Shown here: piece after piece, positions 33,148 through 41,411 of the stretch
Position numbering within the stretch: the first letter of the stretch is position 1
How the letters are laid out: each line of letters begins with the position of its first letter
NCBI RefSeq assembly: GCF_014648915.1
Contig: NZ_BMSA01000031.1
Span: 1-64,000 of the forward strand
Length of the DNA stretch: 64,000 nt
Source: Streptomyces phaeofaciens
Lineage (GTDB): Bacteria > Actinomycetota > Actinomycetes > Streptomycetales > Streptomycetaceae
Direction of reading: 5' to 3'
Notes under the pieces: model-generated
The model's database searches: none
Told to the model about the DNA's origin: nothing
The model's input: only the letters and a program-made list of their open reading frames with translations
Program-made: the position numbers and the translations under genes

Positions 33148-35172
33148 TCACCACGGCAGTTCCCGTCCGTGCACCACGTCCAGGCGGGAGACCGCGCGGG
33201 TCAGGACGACGTACAGGTGGTGGAGGCCCCGGGGGTCCGACTCGGTGACGGCGGCCGGTTCCACCGCGATCACATGGTCGTACTCCAGGCCCTTGACGGC
33301 GGTGGCGGGGACGACCGTGACCCGGGGGGACGGGGCGAGGCCGGCGCCGGTGAGGGCCTCATGGACCGGGGTCGTGTGGCAGGCGGCGGTCACCACGGCG
33401 ACCGAGCCCTCGTGGGTGAGGGCCTCGCGTACGGCGCTGACGACCGCGGCCGGGAGGTCGCCGCCGGCGGGGCGGAGCGTGAGGGCGCCGTCGCGGCGCA
33501 GGGAACGGGCGCGGGGCACGTCGGTGCCGAGGCGGTCCAGGAGACGGTTGGCGAGGGCCAGGATCGCGCCCGGGACCCGGTAGCCCGTGGTCAGCGGGAC
33601 GATCGCCGCGTCGGGCTTGCCCAGGTGGGCCATCTGGGCCCGCCAGGAGCGCGCAGCCCAGGCGGTGGTGCCCTGGGCCAGGTCGCCGAGGACCGTGAGC
33701 GAGCCGAAGCGCACCCGGCGGGCGACGGCCCGGCACTCCATCGGGGAGAGGTCCTGGGCCTCGTCGACGACGACATGGCCGTACCCCTGGGGGTGTGCGA
33801 GGAGCCCGGCGATCTCGTCGAGGAGGACCGCGTCGGCCGCCGACCAGCGGGCCGACCTGGGCGAACGGGGCGGGCGGGCCCAGAGCAGCGCCTCCTGCTC
33901 GGCGGCGTCGAGGAGTCCGTCCGCCGCCCGCGCCAGCGCCCGGCCGTCGCCGAGCAGCCCGGCCAGCACCTCCTGCGGGGTCACCTTCGGCCAGACGGCG
34001 TCCACGCACGCGCTCACCGCCCGCGCCCGTTCGATCCTGCGCAGCCAGGAACCGGGCCGGGGCCCGCTCCGCCGTTCCGCCCGCGCCTGGATCCGGCGGA
34101 CGATCCGCCCGCGGACCCGCTCCCGCCCCACCTCGTACGGCAGCCGCTCCGCGAGCACCTCCCGCACGATCGCGGTCTGTTCGTCGCCGGAGACCCGCCA
34201 GCGGTACGAGCCGTCGGGCAGGACGAGGTCCTCGGCGCGCTCGGCCGCCACCCTCCCGTACAGCGCCCGGCGCAGCACCTCCGCCATCCGGACGTCGTGT
34301 TTGACGGCGGCGGTGCGGTCGGGGTCGGTGCCGGTCACCGGATGGCGGGCGATCTCGTCGTGCAGGGTCGACTGGCGGACCTCCGTCTCGCCGAGGGCCG
34401 GCAGCACCTCCGCGATGTACGCGAGGAAGGTGCGGCTCGGGCCGAGGATCAGCATGCCGCTGTGCCGGATGCGCCGCGGGTGGGTGTAGAGGAGGTAGGC
34501 GGCCCGGTGCAGGCCCACGGCGGTCTTCCCGGTGCCGGGGGCGCCCTGCACGCACACGGACACGGAGAGGTCGCCCCGTACGAGGTCGTCCTGCTCGGGC
34601 TGGATCGTCGCCGCGATGTCCCGCATGGGGCCGACGCGGGGGCGTTCGATCTCGCTCGTGAGGATGCCGCCGGGGCCCGTGGACTCGCCGCGTGCCAGGT
34701 GTTCGTCCTCCAGTCCGGTGAGGTCCGCGGAGTCGCCCCGGCTGCCGGGGGCCCAGCCGAAGCGGCGGCGGACGGCGACGCCCTGCGGGTCGTGGGCGCT
34801 CGCCTGGTAGAAGGCGCGGGAGACGGGAGCGCGCCAGTCGACGACGAGCGGCGGGGCGGCCGGGTGCTCGCTGATGCGCAGTCGGCCGATGTGGTGGGCG
34901 AGGCCTTCCCGTACGAAGTCCAGGCGGCCGAAGAACAGGGGGCCCTCGGGCAGTTCGTGCAGCGCCTTGGCCCGGCTGCGGAACTCGTAGCCGAGCACCT
35001 CGGCGTCGGCGCCGGAGGCGGAGACGTCCGCGCCGGTGACGACCTGGAGGTCGGCGCCCTCGATCATGGCGGCGAGGGCGGTCCGGCAGTTGTCGTGGTG
35101 GGCGCGTTCCTGGTGCAGGACGGCGGCGAGGTCCTCCGGGGCGGCGGGGTCGGCGGGGTCGGCAGTCGTCAT
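33148..35172 (-). CDS. helR: HelD/HelR-like superfamily 1 ATPase acting on RNA polymerase
   Basis: This 674-residue UvrD/Rep-like ATPase is of the HelD family. Walker A is VQGAPGTGKTAVGLHRAAYLLYTH (about 215-238), Walker B is VVDEAQDLSPMECRAV, and the C-terminal motifs are KGLEYDHVIAVEP and HLYVVLTRAVSRLDVVHG. The N-terminal part begins with a long helical arm (ERAHHDNCRTALAAM) of the type that enters the RNA polymerase secondary channel. HelD proteins remove or recycle stalled RNA polymerase, and HelR versions also displace rifamycins. I saw no rifamycin-associated element ahead of it. An imperfect palindrome (GGTAGCGA-ATA-TCGTTACC, 35181-35199) lies just upstream of the start. Whether it is HelR proper or a close relative is open. 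Confidence 0.8.
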   Translation of the reverse strand: MTTADPADPAAPEDLAAVLHQERAHHDNCRTALAAMIEGADLQVVTGADVSASGADAEVLGYEFRSRAKALHELPEGPLFFGRLDFVREGLAHHIGRLRISEHPAAPPLVVDWRAPVSRAFYQASAHDPQGVAVRRRFGWAPGSRGDSADLTGLEDEHLARGESTGPGGILTSEIERPRVGPMRDIAATIQPEQDDLVRGDLSVSVCVQGAPGTGKTAVGLHRAAYLLYTHPRRIRHSGMLILGPSRTFLAYIAEVLPALGETEVRQSTLHDEIARHPVTGTDPDRTAAVKHDVRMAEVLRRALYGRVAAERAEDLVLPDGSYRWRVSGDEQTAIVREVLAERLPYEVGRERVRGRIVRRIQARAERRSGPRPGSWLRRIERARAVSACVDAVWPKVTPQEVLAGLLGDGRALARAADGLLDAAEQEALLWARPPRSPRSARWSAADAVLLDEIAGLLAHPQGYGHVVVDEAQDLSPMECRAVARRVRFGSLTVLGDLAQGTTAWAARSWRAQMAHLGKPDAAIVPLTTGYRVPGAILALANRLLDRLGTDVPRARSLRRDGALTLRPAGGDLPAAVVSAVREALTHEGSVAVVTAACHTTPVHEALTGAGLAPSPRVTVVPATAVKGLEYDHVIAVEPAAVTESDPRGLHHLYVVLTRAVSRLDVVHGRELPW

Positions 35173-35322
35173 GGGTCCAGGGTAGCGAATATCGTTACCG
35201 AGTCATATTTTTTACCCGGTTACATCTACTCGATCCGTCGGCCCGGGGCGGGCTCACACCCCGGTCGCCCCCTGAGCCTGGGGCAGGCGCACACCCCCGC
35301 CCGCCCCCACCCGCCTCCCGGC

Positions 35323-35952
35323 TCACGCCAGCCCCGGCAGCCCCGCCCCCAGCACCGCGAACGCCCGCTCCACCGCCGCGACCGCCGCCTCCCGTACGTC
35401 CTCGACCGGCTCCCCCGCCCCGATCCGCCGCCAGTTCTCCTCGGCGAGGATCCGCCGGACGGCGACGATCTGACCGGCGGCCAGCCGGGCGTCGAGGGCG
35501 TCGGGCAGATCGTCCGCGAGCGCCTCGGCGAGGGCGGTCTCGGAGCGCTCCAGATGGATGTGGAGCCGGGCGGCCAGCGACGGGGTGCCGTAGAGGAGGG
35601 TGTGGAAGGCACGGACCTGCGGGTGGTCGTTGAGGCCGGTGACCGGGTCGTGGGCGGCCAGTCCGTCGAGGAAGTGGCGGCGCAGGGCCGGCAGGGGCGC
35701 GGTGCCCGAGGCGCGCGCCGCGACGACCACCTCCGCCGACTCCCGCTCGTGGTCCGCGAGCCGGTGCAGCACGAGGTCCTCCTTCGCCGGGAAGTAGCGG
35801 AAGAGGGTGGGCTTGGAGATCTCGGCCGCGGCGGCCACCTCGGCGACGGACACCGCGTCGAAGCCCCGCTCCAGGAACAACCCGATCGCGATGTCCGACA
35901 CGGCCTGGTACATCCGCTGCTTCTTGCGCTCGCGCAGCCCGGTCTCACTCAT
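35323..35952 (-). CDS. TetR-family transcriptional regulator
   Basis: This 209-residue protein has an N-terminal TetR helix-turn-helix (about 10-60; QAVSDIAIGLFLERGFDAVSVAEVAAAAEISKPTLFRYFPAKEDLV) and an all-helical ligand domain. ATG 35952 (MSETGLRERKKQ) is chosen as the family-like start; the frame extends upstream to 36024. It is divergent from an NADP-dependent oxidoreductase gene with 100 bases between, and a near-palindrome at 35980-35997 lies in that gap. This is a standard repressor-target arrangement. Confidence 0.9.
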   Translation of the reverse strand: MSETGLRERKKQRMYQAVSDIAIGLFLERGFDAVSVAEVAAAAEISKPTLFRYFPAKEDLVLHRLADHERESAEVVVAARASGTAPLPALRRHFLDGLAAHDPVTGLNDHPQVRAFHTLLYGTPSLAARLHIHLERSETALAEALADDLPDALDARLAAGQIVAVRRILAEENWRRIGAGEPVEDVREAAVAAVERAFAVLGAGLPGLA

Positions 35953-35979
35953 GCCGCCGAGCCTACGGGTGCCGCTTGA

Positions 35980-35997
35980 CCTCAACCATGCTTGAGG
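35980..35997. promoter_or_regulatory. TetR operator candidate overlapping promoter
   Basis: CCTCAACCATGCTTGAGG is a palindrome but for one central pair, and overlaps a TTGACC -35 hexamer (35976-35981) that reads towards the oxidoreductase gene. It is likely the site where the divergent TetR protein blocks transcription. Confidence 0.55.
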
Positions 35998-36052
35998 CCG
36001 AAGACTGCTTGCACGCGCATCCACTCAGGACGCGCACCACAGGGGGTATGCC

Positions 36053-37027
36053 ATGCGAGCGGCACAGGTGAAGGCGTTCGGCGGACCGGAGGTCCTGGCC
36101 ACGGTGGAGCTCACGGACCCGGTCCCGGGGCCGGGCGAGGTCCTGATCGAGGTCTCCCACGCCGACACCATCTTCGTGGAGACCCAGGTCCGCGCCGGCC
36201 TGTTCCGCGACCACTTCCCCGTCGTACCGCCGTACGTCCCCGGCGGCGGCGTCTCCGGCACGGTCGCCGCGGTCGGGGCGGGCGTGGACGCCGGCTGGGC
36301 CGGGCGCCGGGTGGTCTCGTGGGTCGACGGCAGTTACGCCGAGCGGGCGACCGCGCCGGTGACCGCCCTGGTCCCGGTCCCCGACGGGCTGGACCTGCGG
36401 ACCGCCGCCGCCCTGGTCCACGACGGGGTGACGGCGTCGGGCCTCCTCGAACGCACCTCCGTCTCCCCGGGCGACCGCGTCCTGGTCCTGGGCGCCTCGG
36501 GCGGGATGGGCACCCTGCTGGTCCAGCTGGCCCGCGCCCGGGGCGCGACGGTGGTCGCGGCGGCCCGGGGGGAGGAGAAGCTGGCCCTGGTGACGGAACT
36601 GGGCGCCCACGCCACGGTGGACGTGTCCGCGCCGGGCTGGGTGGAACGGGCGCGGGAGGCGCTGGGCGGCGGCGCGGAGGTCGTCCTGGACGGCGTCGGC
36701 GGCGAACTCGGGGCCGCCGCCCTGCCGTTGACCGTGGACCTGGGCCGCTTCTCCGCCCACGGCGCACCCTCCGGCGCCTTCGCACCCCTCGACCCCGAAG
36801 AGGTCGAACGCCGCGACATCACCGTCTTCGGCATCGCCGACCTCCAGTTCCCCCGGACGGACGTCCACCGCCTCACCGCCCACGCCCTGGCCGAGGCCGC
36901 GGCAGGCCGGCTGCGGACCGTGATCGGGGCGGTGTTCCCGCTGACCGAGACGGAAGCGGCACACCGGGCCGTGGAGGGGCGGGGAGCCGTGGGGAAGGTG
37001 GTGCTCGACGTGTCCGGGGAGCTGTGA
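36053..37027 (+). CDS. NADPH:quinone oxidoreductase / zeta-crystallin-like dehydrogenase
   Basis: This 324-residue MDR-superfamily enzyme without the zinc ligands has an N-terminal GroES-like domain (about 1-120; PGPGEVLIEVSHADTIFVETQVRAG, PYVPGGGVSGTVAAVGAGV). The nucleotide domain contains VLVLGASGGMGTLLVQLARARGATVVAAAR (about 143-172). A catalytic zinc Cys/His set is lacking, fitting quinone reductases. It probably reduces quinones or enones as a detoxifying response under the divergent TetR protein. It ends 3 bases from the stop of the convergent double-kinase gene. Confidence 0.88.
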   Translation: MRAAQVKAFGGPEVLATVELTDPVPGPGEVLIEVSHADTIFVETQVRAGLFRDHFPVVPPYVPGGGVSGTVAAVGAGVDAGWAGRRVVSWVDGSYAERATAPVTALVPVPDGLDLRTAAALVHDGVTASGLLERTSVSPGDRVLVLGASGGMGTLLVQLARARGATVVAAARGEEKLALVTELGAHATVDVSAPGWVERAREALGGGAEVVLDGVGGELGAAALPLTVDLGRFSAHGAPSGAFAPLDPEEVERRDITVFGIADLQFPRTDVHRLTAHALAEAAAGRLRTVIGAVFPLTETEAAHRAVEGRGAVGKVVLDVSGEL

Positions 37028-37030
37028 CCC

Positions 37031-39232
37031 CTACGCCAGCGCCAGGGCGAGGTAGGGATTGGCCGTCGCCGGCAGGGGCAGGCCCAGGGCGGCCGTCGCC
37101 GCCGCCAGGGTGTCGGCGTAGGAGTTCACCGCGCGGCTGACATTGGGGACGTCCAGGCTCGCCCGGGTCACCAGACGGTCGAGATCGACATAGGCGGATC
37201 GGACGATCTCGATACGGCGGTAGACGCCCCAGTCCCGCTGCCAGTCCTTGGTGTGGACGGCGCCCAGCTGCCGCTCCCACCGCCGGACCATGCGCTCCTT
37301 GATCTCCGGGCGGGTCGGGGTGAGGTGCATGTGCCGGACCAGGTCGTACAGCGGGTCACCGACGAGGGCCATCTCCCAGTCGATGATGGTGACGCCCAGC
37401 CGGTCGTCGCGGCACACCAGGTTCCAGGGGTTGAGGTCGCCGTGGAGGAGGACGGGCGACCGGTGGCCGACCTCGTGGCGCGAGAGGAGCTGGCGGAGCC
37501 GTGCGTGGTCGGGGAGGCCGAGCGACCGGGCCAGTTGCCGGGACTCCTTCGGCAGCTCCCGCACCAACAGGACGAGCTGCTTCGTCAGCCATTCGTAGAA
37601 CCGACCCGCGCCCGCCGCCGGGTCGATGCCCAGGTAGTCGACGTCCGTCAGGGCGCACAGCTGGTCGACGAGCCCGTCCGCCTCGTGCGGGCGCAGGCCG
37701 TTGACCGGGTGGCGGGGCGGCTGGCCGTCGCGCGGACCGACGTATGTGTGAACGGCGAAGGAATGCTTCGCCGCGTCCCTGCCCAGCGCGAGAACACGAG
37801 GTGCCTCGATCCCGACCCCGCTCTCCTGAATCGCACGCAGCACCGCGTGTTCGCTCAGGTAACTGGGCTCGCGCCGGGAGAAGTTCGGCAGCTTGCGCCG
37901 GACCACCACGGGTCCGGGGTGGCCCGGCACCCGGACCACCGTGTTCAGATGCGCGGTCCCCTTGAACACCTGGTCGGCGCGGGCCGCGCCCTCCGCCAGC
38001 AGCGCGGCGCGGACGGCGGCGTCCGGGAAGTCCGGGTGCTCGGCGAGGCGCGGGTCGGGCCGCCAGTCGAACGCGTCCACGGACGAAAGACGCCCGCCGA
38101 GATCACCGCGTGACTTCAGCCACCGGAAGAGCGCGCCCTCGATTTCGGGGGCCTTCGGGACGTTCCGCAGGCGCAGCGGCTCCGCGGCCGCCAGCAACGC
38201 CCGCTCCACCTCCACGGTCGCCTCGTCCAGGTTCTTCGGGCTGAACGCCCCCTCCAGCGAGTGCGCGGCCCGCATGACGTCCGGGTACACGGACTGCGCC
38301 CGCTCGAAGTCGAGATAGTGCCGCAGGTCCTTGCCCAGGCCGTTGACCGCCGCGGGACGGATCCGCCGCATGGCCGCGGCCCACGCCTCGATCACCTCGT
38401 CCCACTGGTACTCGGGATACCGCATCCGCACCAGGTGGGTCGCGAGGTCGTGCAGGGGGTCGCCGTAGGTGGCCAGCTCCCAGTCGACGCAGATCAGGGG
38501 CGGTGTGCCGTCGAACGACACGATCAGGTTGTCCCGGTGCAGGTCCGCGTGGAGCAGGCTGTACGGCCGCCGCGCCATGGCGGGAACCCGGTCGGCGAAG
38601 TCGAGGAGGGCTCGGTCGGGAATACCGAGGGCCTTGAACAGCCCACCGAAATCGTTCCACTTGGGTCGGCGGATCTGCTCGTCGGCACAGCGAGCCAGCG
38701 TCCGCAGAAACCCCTGACTGTCGGTGTCGTTGGCGGGCCACCCGGCCGGCAGGGGCGGCAGCGCCGACCGGCGCACCCAGGTCATCCGGGCCAGCAGCTC
38801 CGCGAGGGCCTGCACGAGCAGCGTGTCGACAGGCTTACCGTTTCCGCAGACGGTGGAGAGCGGAACACCCTCCACATAGCTGTGGATCGCGAAGCCCTTG
38901 CCCTGCTTCAGGCACGCCGGCGCGTGGACGGGCGGCAGGACAGGGACGCTGTGGACGGCGTCGAGAATCGCCGCCTCGTCGCGCCAGGTCCGGATTACCA
39001 CCGGCAGCACGTCGGCGCGCGGAATCCGCACCGTCACGTCGGTGCCGGCCGGGCGGCCGACGAACGGCGCCGCGTCCTCCGTCAGGGGGACCACGTAGTT
39101 GTGGTTGTGGTGGCCGCTGCATGCCTTCGAGGACTGCGCGTAGGCAAGGAACCTCCGCAGGACCGCGGCCTCGGACCGGTCCGTGGTGGCTCGGCCCCCG
39201 GGCAGAAGCCGGGGAACAAGGGGCTCGAGCAC
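37031..39232 (-). CDS. Tandem double-domain APH-fold kinase
   Basis: This 733-residue protein has two aminoglycoside/choline-kinase-fold domains in a row. Domain 1 (about 30-330) has catalytic loop HADLHRDN (228-235) and metal-binding Asp250 in CVDWE. Domain 2 (about 400-720) has HGDLNPWN (597-604) and Asp618 in IIDWE. The usual N-lobe Lys is not clear in domain 1 (VTVRIPR), while domain 2 has VVVRRKLP. Both C-lobes thus keep catalytic residues. The fold serves aminoglycoside, choline, homoserine and sugar kinases; the substrate is unknown and resistance should not be assumed. GTG 39232 follows CGGAGCGGCCA. It is the last gene of the dev locus on the minus strand, 217 bases after the third GntR gene. 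Confidence 0.85.
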   Translation of the reverse strand: MLEPLVPRLLPGGRATTDRSEAAVLRRFLAYAQSSKACSGHHNHNYVVPLTEDAAPFVGRPAGTDVTVRIPRADVLPVVIRTWRDEAAILDAVHSVPVLPPVHAPACLKQGKGFAIHSYVEGVPLSTVCGNGKPVDTLLVQALAELLARMTWVRRSALPPLPAGWPANDTDSQGFLRTLARCADEQIRRPKWNDFGGLFKALGIPDRALLDFADRVPAMARRPYSLLHADLHRDNLIVSFDGTPPLICVDWELATYGDPLHDLATHLVRMRYPEYQWDEVIEAWAAAMRRIRPAAVNGLGKDLRHYLDFERAQSVYPDVMRAAHSLEGAFSPKNLDEATVEVERALLAAAEPLRLRNVPKAPEIEGALFRWLKSRGDLGGRLSSVDAFDWRPDPRLAEHPDFPDAAVRAALLAEGAARADQVFKGTAHLNTVVRVPGHPGPVVVRRKLPNFSRREPSYLSEHAVLRAIQESGVGIEAPRVLALGRDAAKHSFAVHTYVGPRDGQPPRHPVNGLRPHEADGLVDQLCALTDVDYLGIDPAAGAGRFYEWLTKQLVLLVRELPKESRQLARSLGLPDHARLRQLLSRHEVGHRSPVLLHGDLNPWNLVCRDDRLGVTIIDWEMALVGDPLYDLVRHMHLTPTRPEIKERMVRRWERQLGAVHTKDWQRDWGVYRRIEIVRSAYVDLDRLVTRASLDVPNVSRAVNSYADTLAAATAALGLPLPATANPYLALALA

Positions 39233-39449
39233 TGGCCGCTCCGGGTGGTGACGCTCTGTCGAATGGGTACGGCAATCGTCGAGTGCCGGGTGGTGCGCCG
39301 CACGGCCAGAGTGACCGGTGGAGTGATCACGAGGGGTGGTGTGTCACTCTGCGTCAGGTCGTTCGACGGGGTTTGTTCGCCGTCTCATACGTACGGGCGG
39401 AGGCAAATGCTCGCGCGATGCGGGGCATGCTAGCGCACGGTCGTGTCCG

Positions 39450-40316
39450 TCACCGGGCAAGCCGATTCCAGACCGAGTCGAACCACCGTTGCCAGCTGTC
39501 GACGAAGAGTGTGTCAGGTGAGTCCGGGTCGGCGTTCCTGACGTGGTGGGCGAGCGGAGCCCCGAATCCCAGGACGTCCAGGGCGCGGATCGACTCCCCG
39601 GACTCGACCGTGATGTCCCGTTCGATCACCTCGTACGGCGCGAGCAGGGCGTGCGCGCCGTTGAGCAGGTAGAGCTTGCACGTAGGAGTGAGCGGAGCCC
39701 TGCGGACGGCGATGCCGACGGAGGGCACGTACTCCTCCAGGTCCCTGAACAAACCGCTCACCGTATCCGTCGACCGATCGGCGATCCGGCGGAAGCGATC
39801 CCTCAGTCGCGGGTCGTCCGGATCCGCCTCGGACCTCGGATAAGGCAGCACCAGGTCCACGCTCGGCAGGATCAGACGCAGGGCGATGCTCTCGGGAGCG
39901 ATGAAACCGCCGATGATCCGCTCCGCCTGCACCATGAGGTGGGCAGCCAGCGACTCGGACGTCAACGAGAAGACGTCCAGGGTTACTTCGGCCCGCTCGA
40001 AGGCCTCGCCCAGCAGCGACCCGAGCGTCCGCCCGCCCCGCAGGCGGCCGTCCGCGACCACTGAGGGCTGGGTTCGCGGCACCCGCAACACCCGCGACCC
40101 GCTCCCCTGCCGGGACTCGATCAGCCCGTGCTGGGCCAGCTCCTTCAGGACCTTCTGGACAGTGTCCCGGGAGACGTCGAACTCCGCGGCGAGATCACGC
40201 TGGGACGGGAGCAACAGGTTCAGCGGATACGTCCCATCGGCGATCCGGGCGCGCAGTTCCTCGGAGACCCGCTGGAACTCCCGGCCTCCACTGTCGCCAC
40301 TCCGCTGTGCGTCCAC
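39450..40316 (-). CDS. GntR-family regulator, third DevA-like paralogue
   Basis: This 288-residue protein has an N-terminal winged helix (about 10-75; RVSEELRARIADGTYPLNLLLPSQRDLAAEFDVSRDTVQKVLKELAQHGLIESRQGSG). Its C-terminal sensing domain is shared with devA and devE: VLGFGAP, CKLYLLNGAHALLAPYEVIERDI and a final SWQRWFDSVWNRL. It is the most diverged of the three. GTG 40316 is chosen to match the lengths of its paralogues; the open frame runs on to 40616 over the control region. It faces a small membrane-protein gene across a gap with a perfect palindrome, and precedes the double kinase. Its likely ligand or target is unknown. Confidence 0.85.
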   Translation of the reverse strand: MDAQRSGDSGGREFQRVSEELRARIADGTYPLNLLLPSQRDLAAEFDVSRDTVQKVLKELAQHGLIESRQGSGSRVLRVPRTQPSVVADGRLRGGRTLGSLLGEAFERAEVTLDVFSLTSESLAAHLMVQAERIIGGFIAPESIALRLILPSVDLVLPYPRSEADPDDPRLRDRFRRIADRSTDTVSGLFRDLEEYVPSVGIAVRRAPLTPTCKLYLLNGAHALLAPYEVIERDITVESGESIRALDVLGFGAPLAHHVRNADPDSPDTLFVDSWQRWFDSVWNRLAR

Positions 40317-40432
40317 ACAGCGACCGTACCGCTCCCGGTCCAATGACAAACCAGTTTCAGTCAAGCCGAGTTGCCGACCGTCCTGCGGCTTAAGGATCTG
40401 TTCACCCGGGGAAATCCACTTCACGACAACCA

Positions 40433-40444
40433 GTCCAATTGGAC
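40433..40444. promoter_or_regulatory. Palindrome between third GntR gene and small membrane-protein gene
   Basis: GTCCAATTGGAC is a perfect 12-base palindrome; a related half-site (GGTCCAAT) lies near 40340. The gap of 172 bases separates divergent genes. It is a candidate operator of the third GntR protein, different from the devA/devE motif. Confidence 0.6.
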
Positions 40445-40488
40445 CGGGAGTTGCACGCTTCACTGAGAGTGGTCGGGGGGTGAAGGGA

Positions 40489-40671
40489 ATGCTTCTGTTA
40501 TCGGTACTACAAGGACTGCTGGAGATCGCCGCGGGACTGCTCACCCAGGCGAAGCTCGGCATGGTGGGCCTCGTCCTGCTGTTCGGGTTGGGGGTGGGCA
40601 TCAGGGCACGGCACAACGGCCTGGCCGTCGGGGCCGCCGTCGTGCTGATGCTCCTGATGACTCAGGCCTGA
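40489..40671 (+). CDS. Small two-helix membrane protein (dev module 1)
   Basis: This 60-residue hydrophobic protein has an N-terminal apolar stretch, then two membrane helices (MVGLVLLFGLGVGI, about 25-38, and LAVGAAVVLMLLM, about 45-57) linked by the basic turn RARHN. It aligns with the 64-residue protein at 42443-42637 across GxVGLxLLxxGVGI[KR]A[KR] and VGAxxL. ATG 40489 is close to the GGGGTGAAGGG ribosome site. It is divergent from the third GntR gene, and its 3' end overlaps devB by 10 bases. Function is unknown; it could be the regulated output or a sensor partner of the GntR protein. Confidence 0.75.
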   Translation: MLLLSVLQGLLEIAAGLLTQAKLGMVGLVLLFGLGVGIRARHNGLAVGAAVVLMLLMTQA

Positions 40672-41411
40672 CGCCTGATCACGTTCAGCACGACTTCCAG
40701 TGAGTTGACCACGGTCGTGGCACCCACGCCCCGCAACAGCTTCTCCTTGCGCTCGTTACGCGCGTAGCCGAGGAAGGGAACGCCGGCGGCGCGGGCGGCC
40801 AGGAAGTCGGACGGGGTGTCGCCGATCATCAGCGCGGCCACGGGGGCGGACCCCATGGCGTTCAGGGCCCGCTTCAGGCAGTGCGGGTCGGGCTTGAGGC
40901 GGTGCAGGTCCTGGGTGCGGCCGTAGAGATGGGGCGCGAAGCAGCCCGTCAGCCCGCGGCCCTCCAGGTACTTGCTCACGACCCGCGGGGAGTTGTTCGT
41001 GGTGACGGCCAGCCGCGCGCCCACGGCGGTCCAGGTGCGGATCAGGGGATCGGCCCAGGCCGTGGGCCGCGCCGACTCGGTGGCCCGCAGTTCCTCCTGG
41101 GTGAGACGTTCCTCCAGCTCCGCGACGAGGTCGCTGCCCGGGTGCCTGCGGTCGACGGCGCGCAGGACGACATGCGGGTCCAGTGAATCCCGTTCCGGCT
41201 CCGTCAGCAGGCCGTGCAGGCCCCGCCCTTCGAGCCACTCGACCAGGCCCTCGGCCACCCTCTCCGCCGAGTGGCCGGCGAAGAGCCGGCAGATCGGCCC
41301 GTCGAAGTCCCAGAGGACGACCCGCGCGCGCGTGATCACTTCCCGCAGGTCCGCCGCCTCGGTCCGGGTGTCGGAGGTCGCCTTTTGAGTCTGCTGCGTA
41401 TCAGAGGTCAC
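40662..41411 (-). CDS. devB: DevB, HAD-superfamily hydrolase required for aerial growth
   Basis: This 249-residue HAD phosphatase-like protein has motif I VVLWDFDGPI (nucleophile Asp), motif II AVTTNNSP, motif III Lys in LKPDPHCLKRAL and motif IV MIGDTPSDFLAAR. A helical cap lies between motifs I and II. GTG 41411 shares its G with the devA stop (TAGTG), so translation is coupled to devA. In S. coelicolor devB is the second gene of the devA operon and is reported to be needed for aerial mycelium on some media; its substrate is not known. Identification rests on coupling to a devA-like GntR gene and synteny. Confidence 0.85.
   Translation of the reverse strand: MTSDTQQTQKATSDTRTEAADLREVITRARVVLWDFDGPICRLFAGHSAERVAEGLVEWLEGRGLHGLLTEPERDSLDPHVVLRAVDRRHPGSDLVAELEERLTQEELRATESARPTAWADPLIRTWTAVGARLAVTTNNSPRVVSKYLEGRGLTGCFAPHLYGRTQDLHRLKPDPHCLKRALNAMGSAPVAALMIGDTPSDFLAARAAGVPFLGYARNERKEKLLRGVGATTVVNSLEVVLNVIRRQA

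Noticed and set aside
37031-39232. Aminoglycoside resistance gene
   Set aside because: APH-fold motifs are shared by many metabolic kinases; the double-domain form and dev-locus setting do not support a resistance call.
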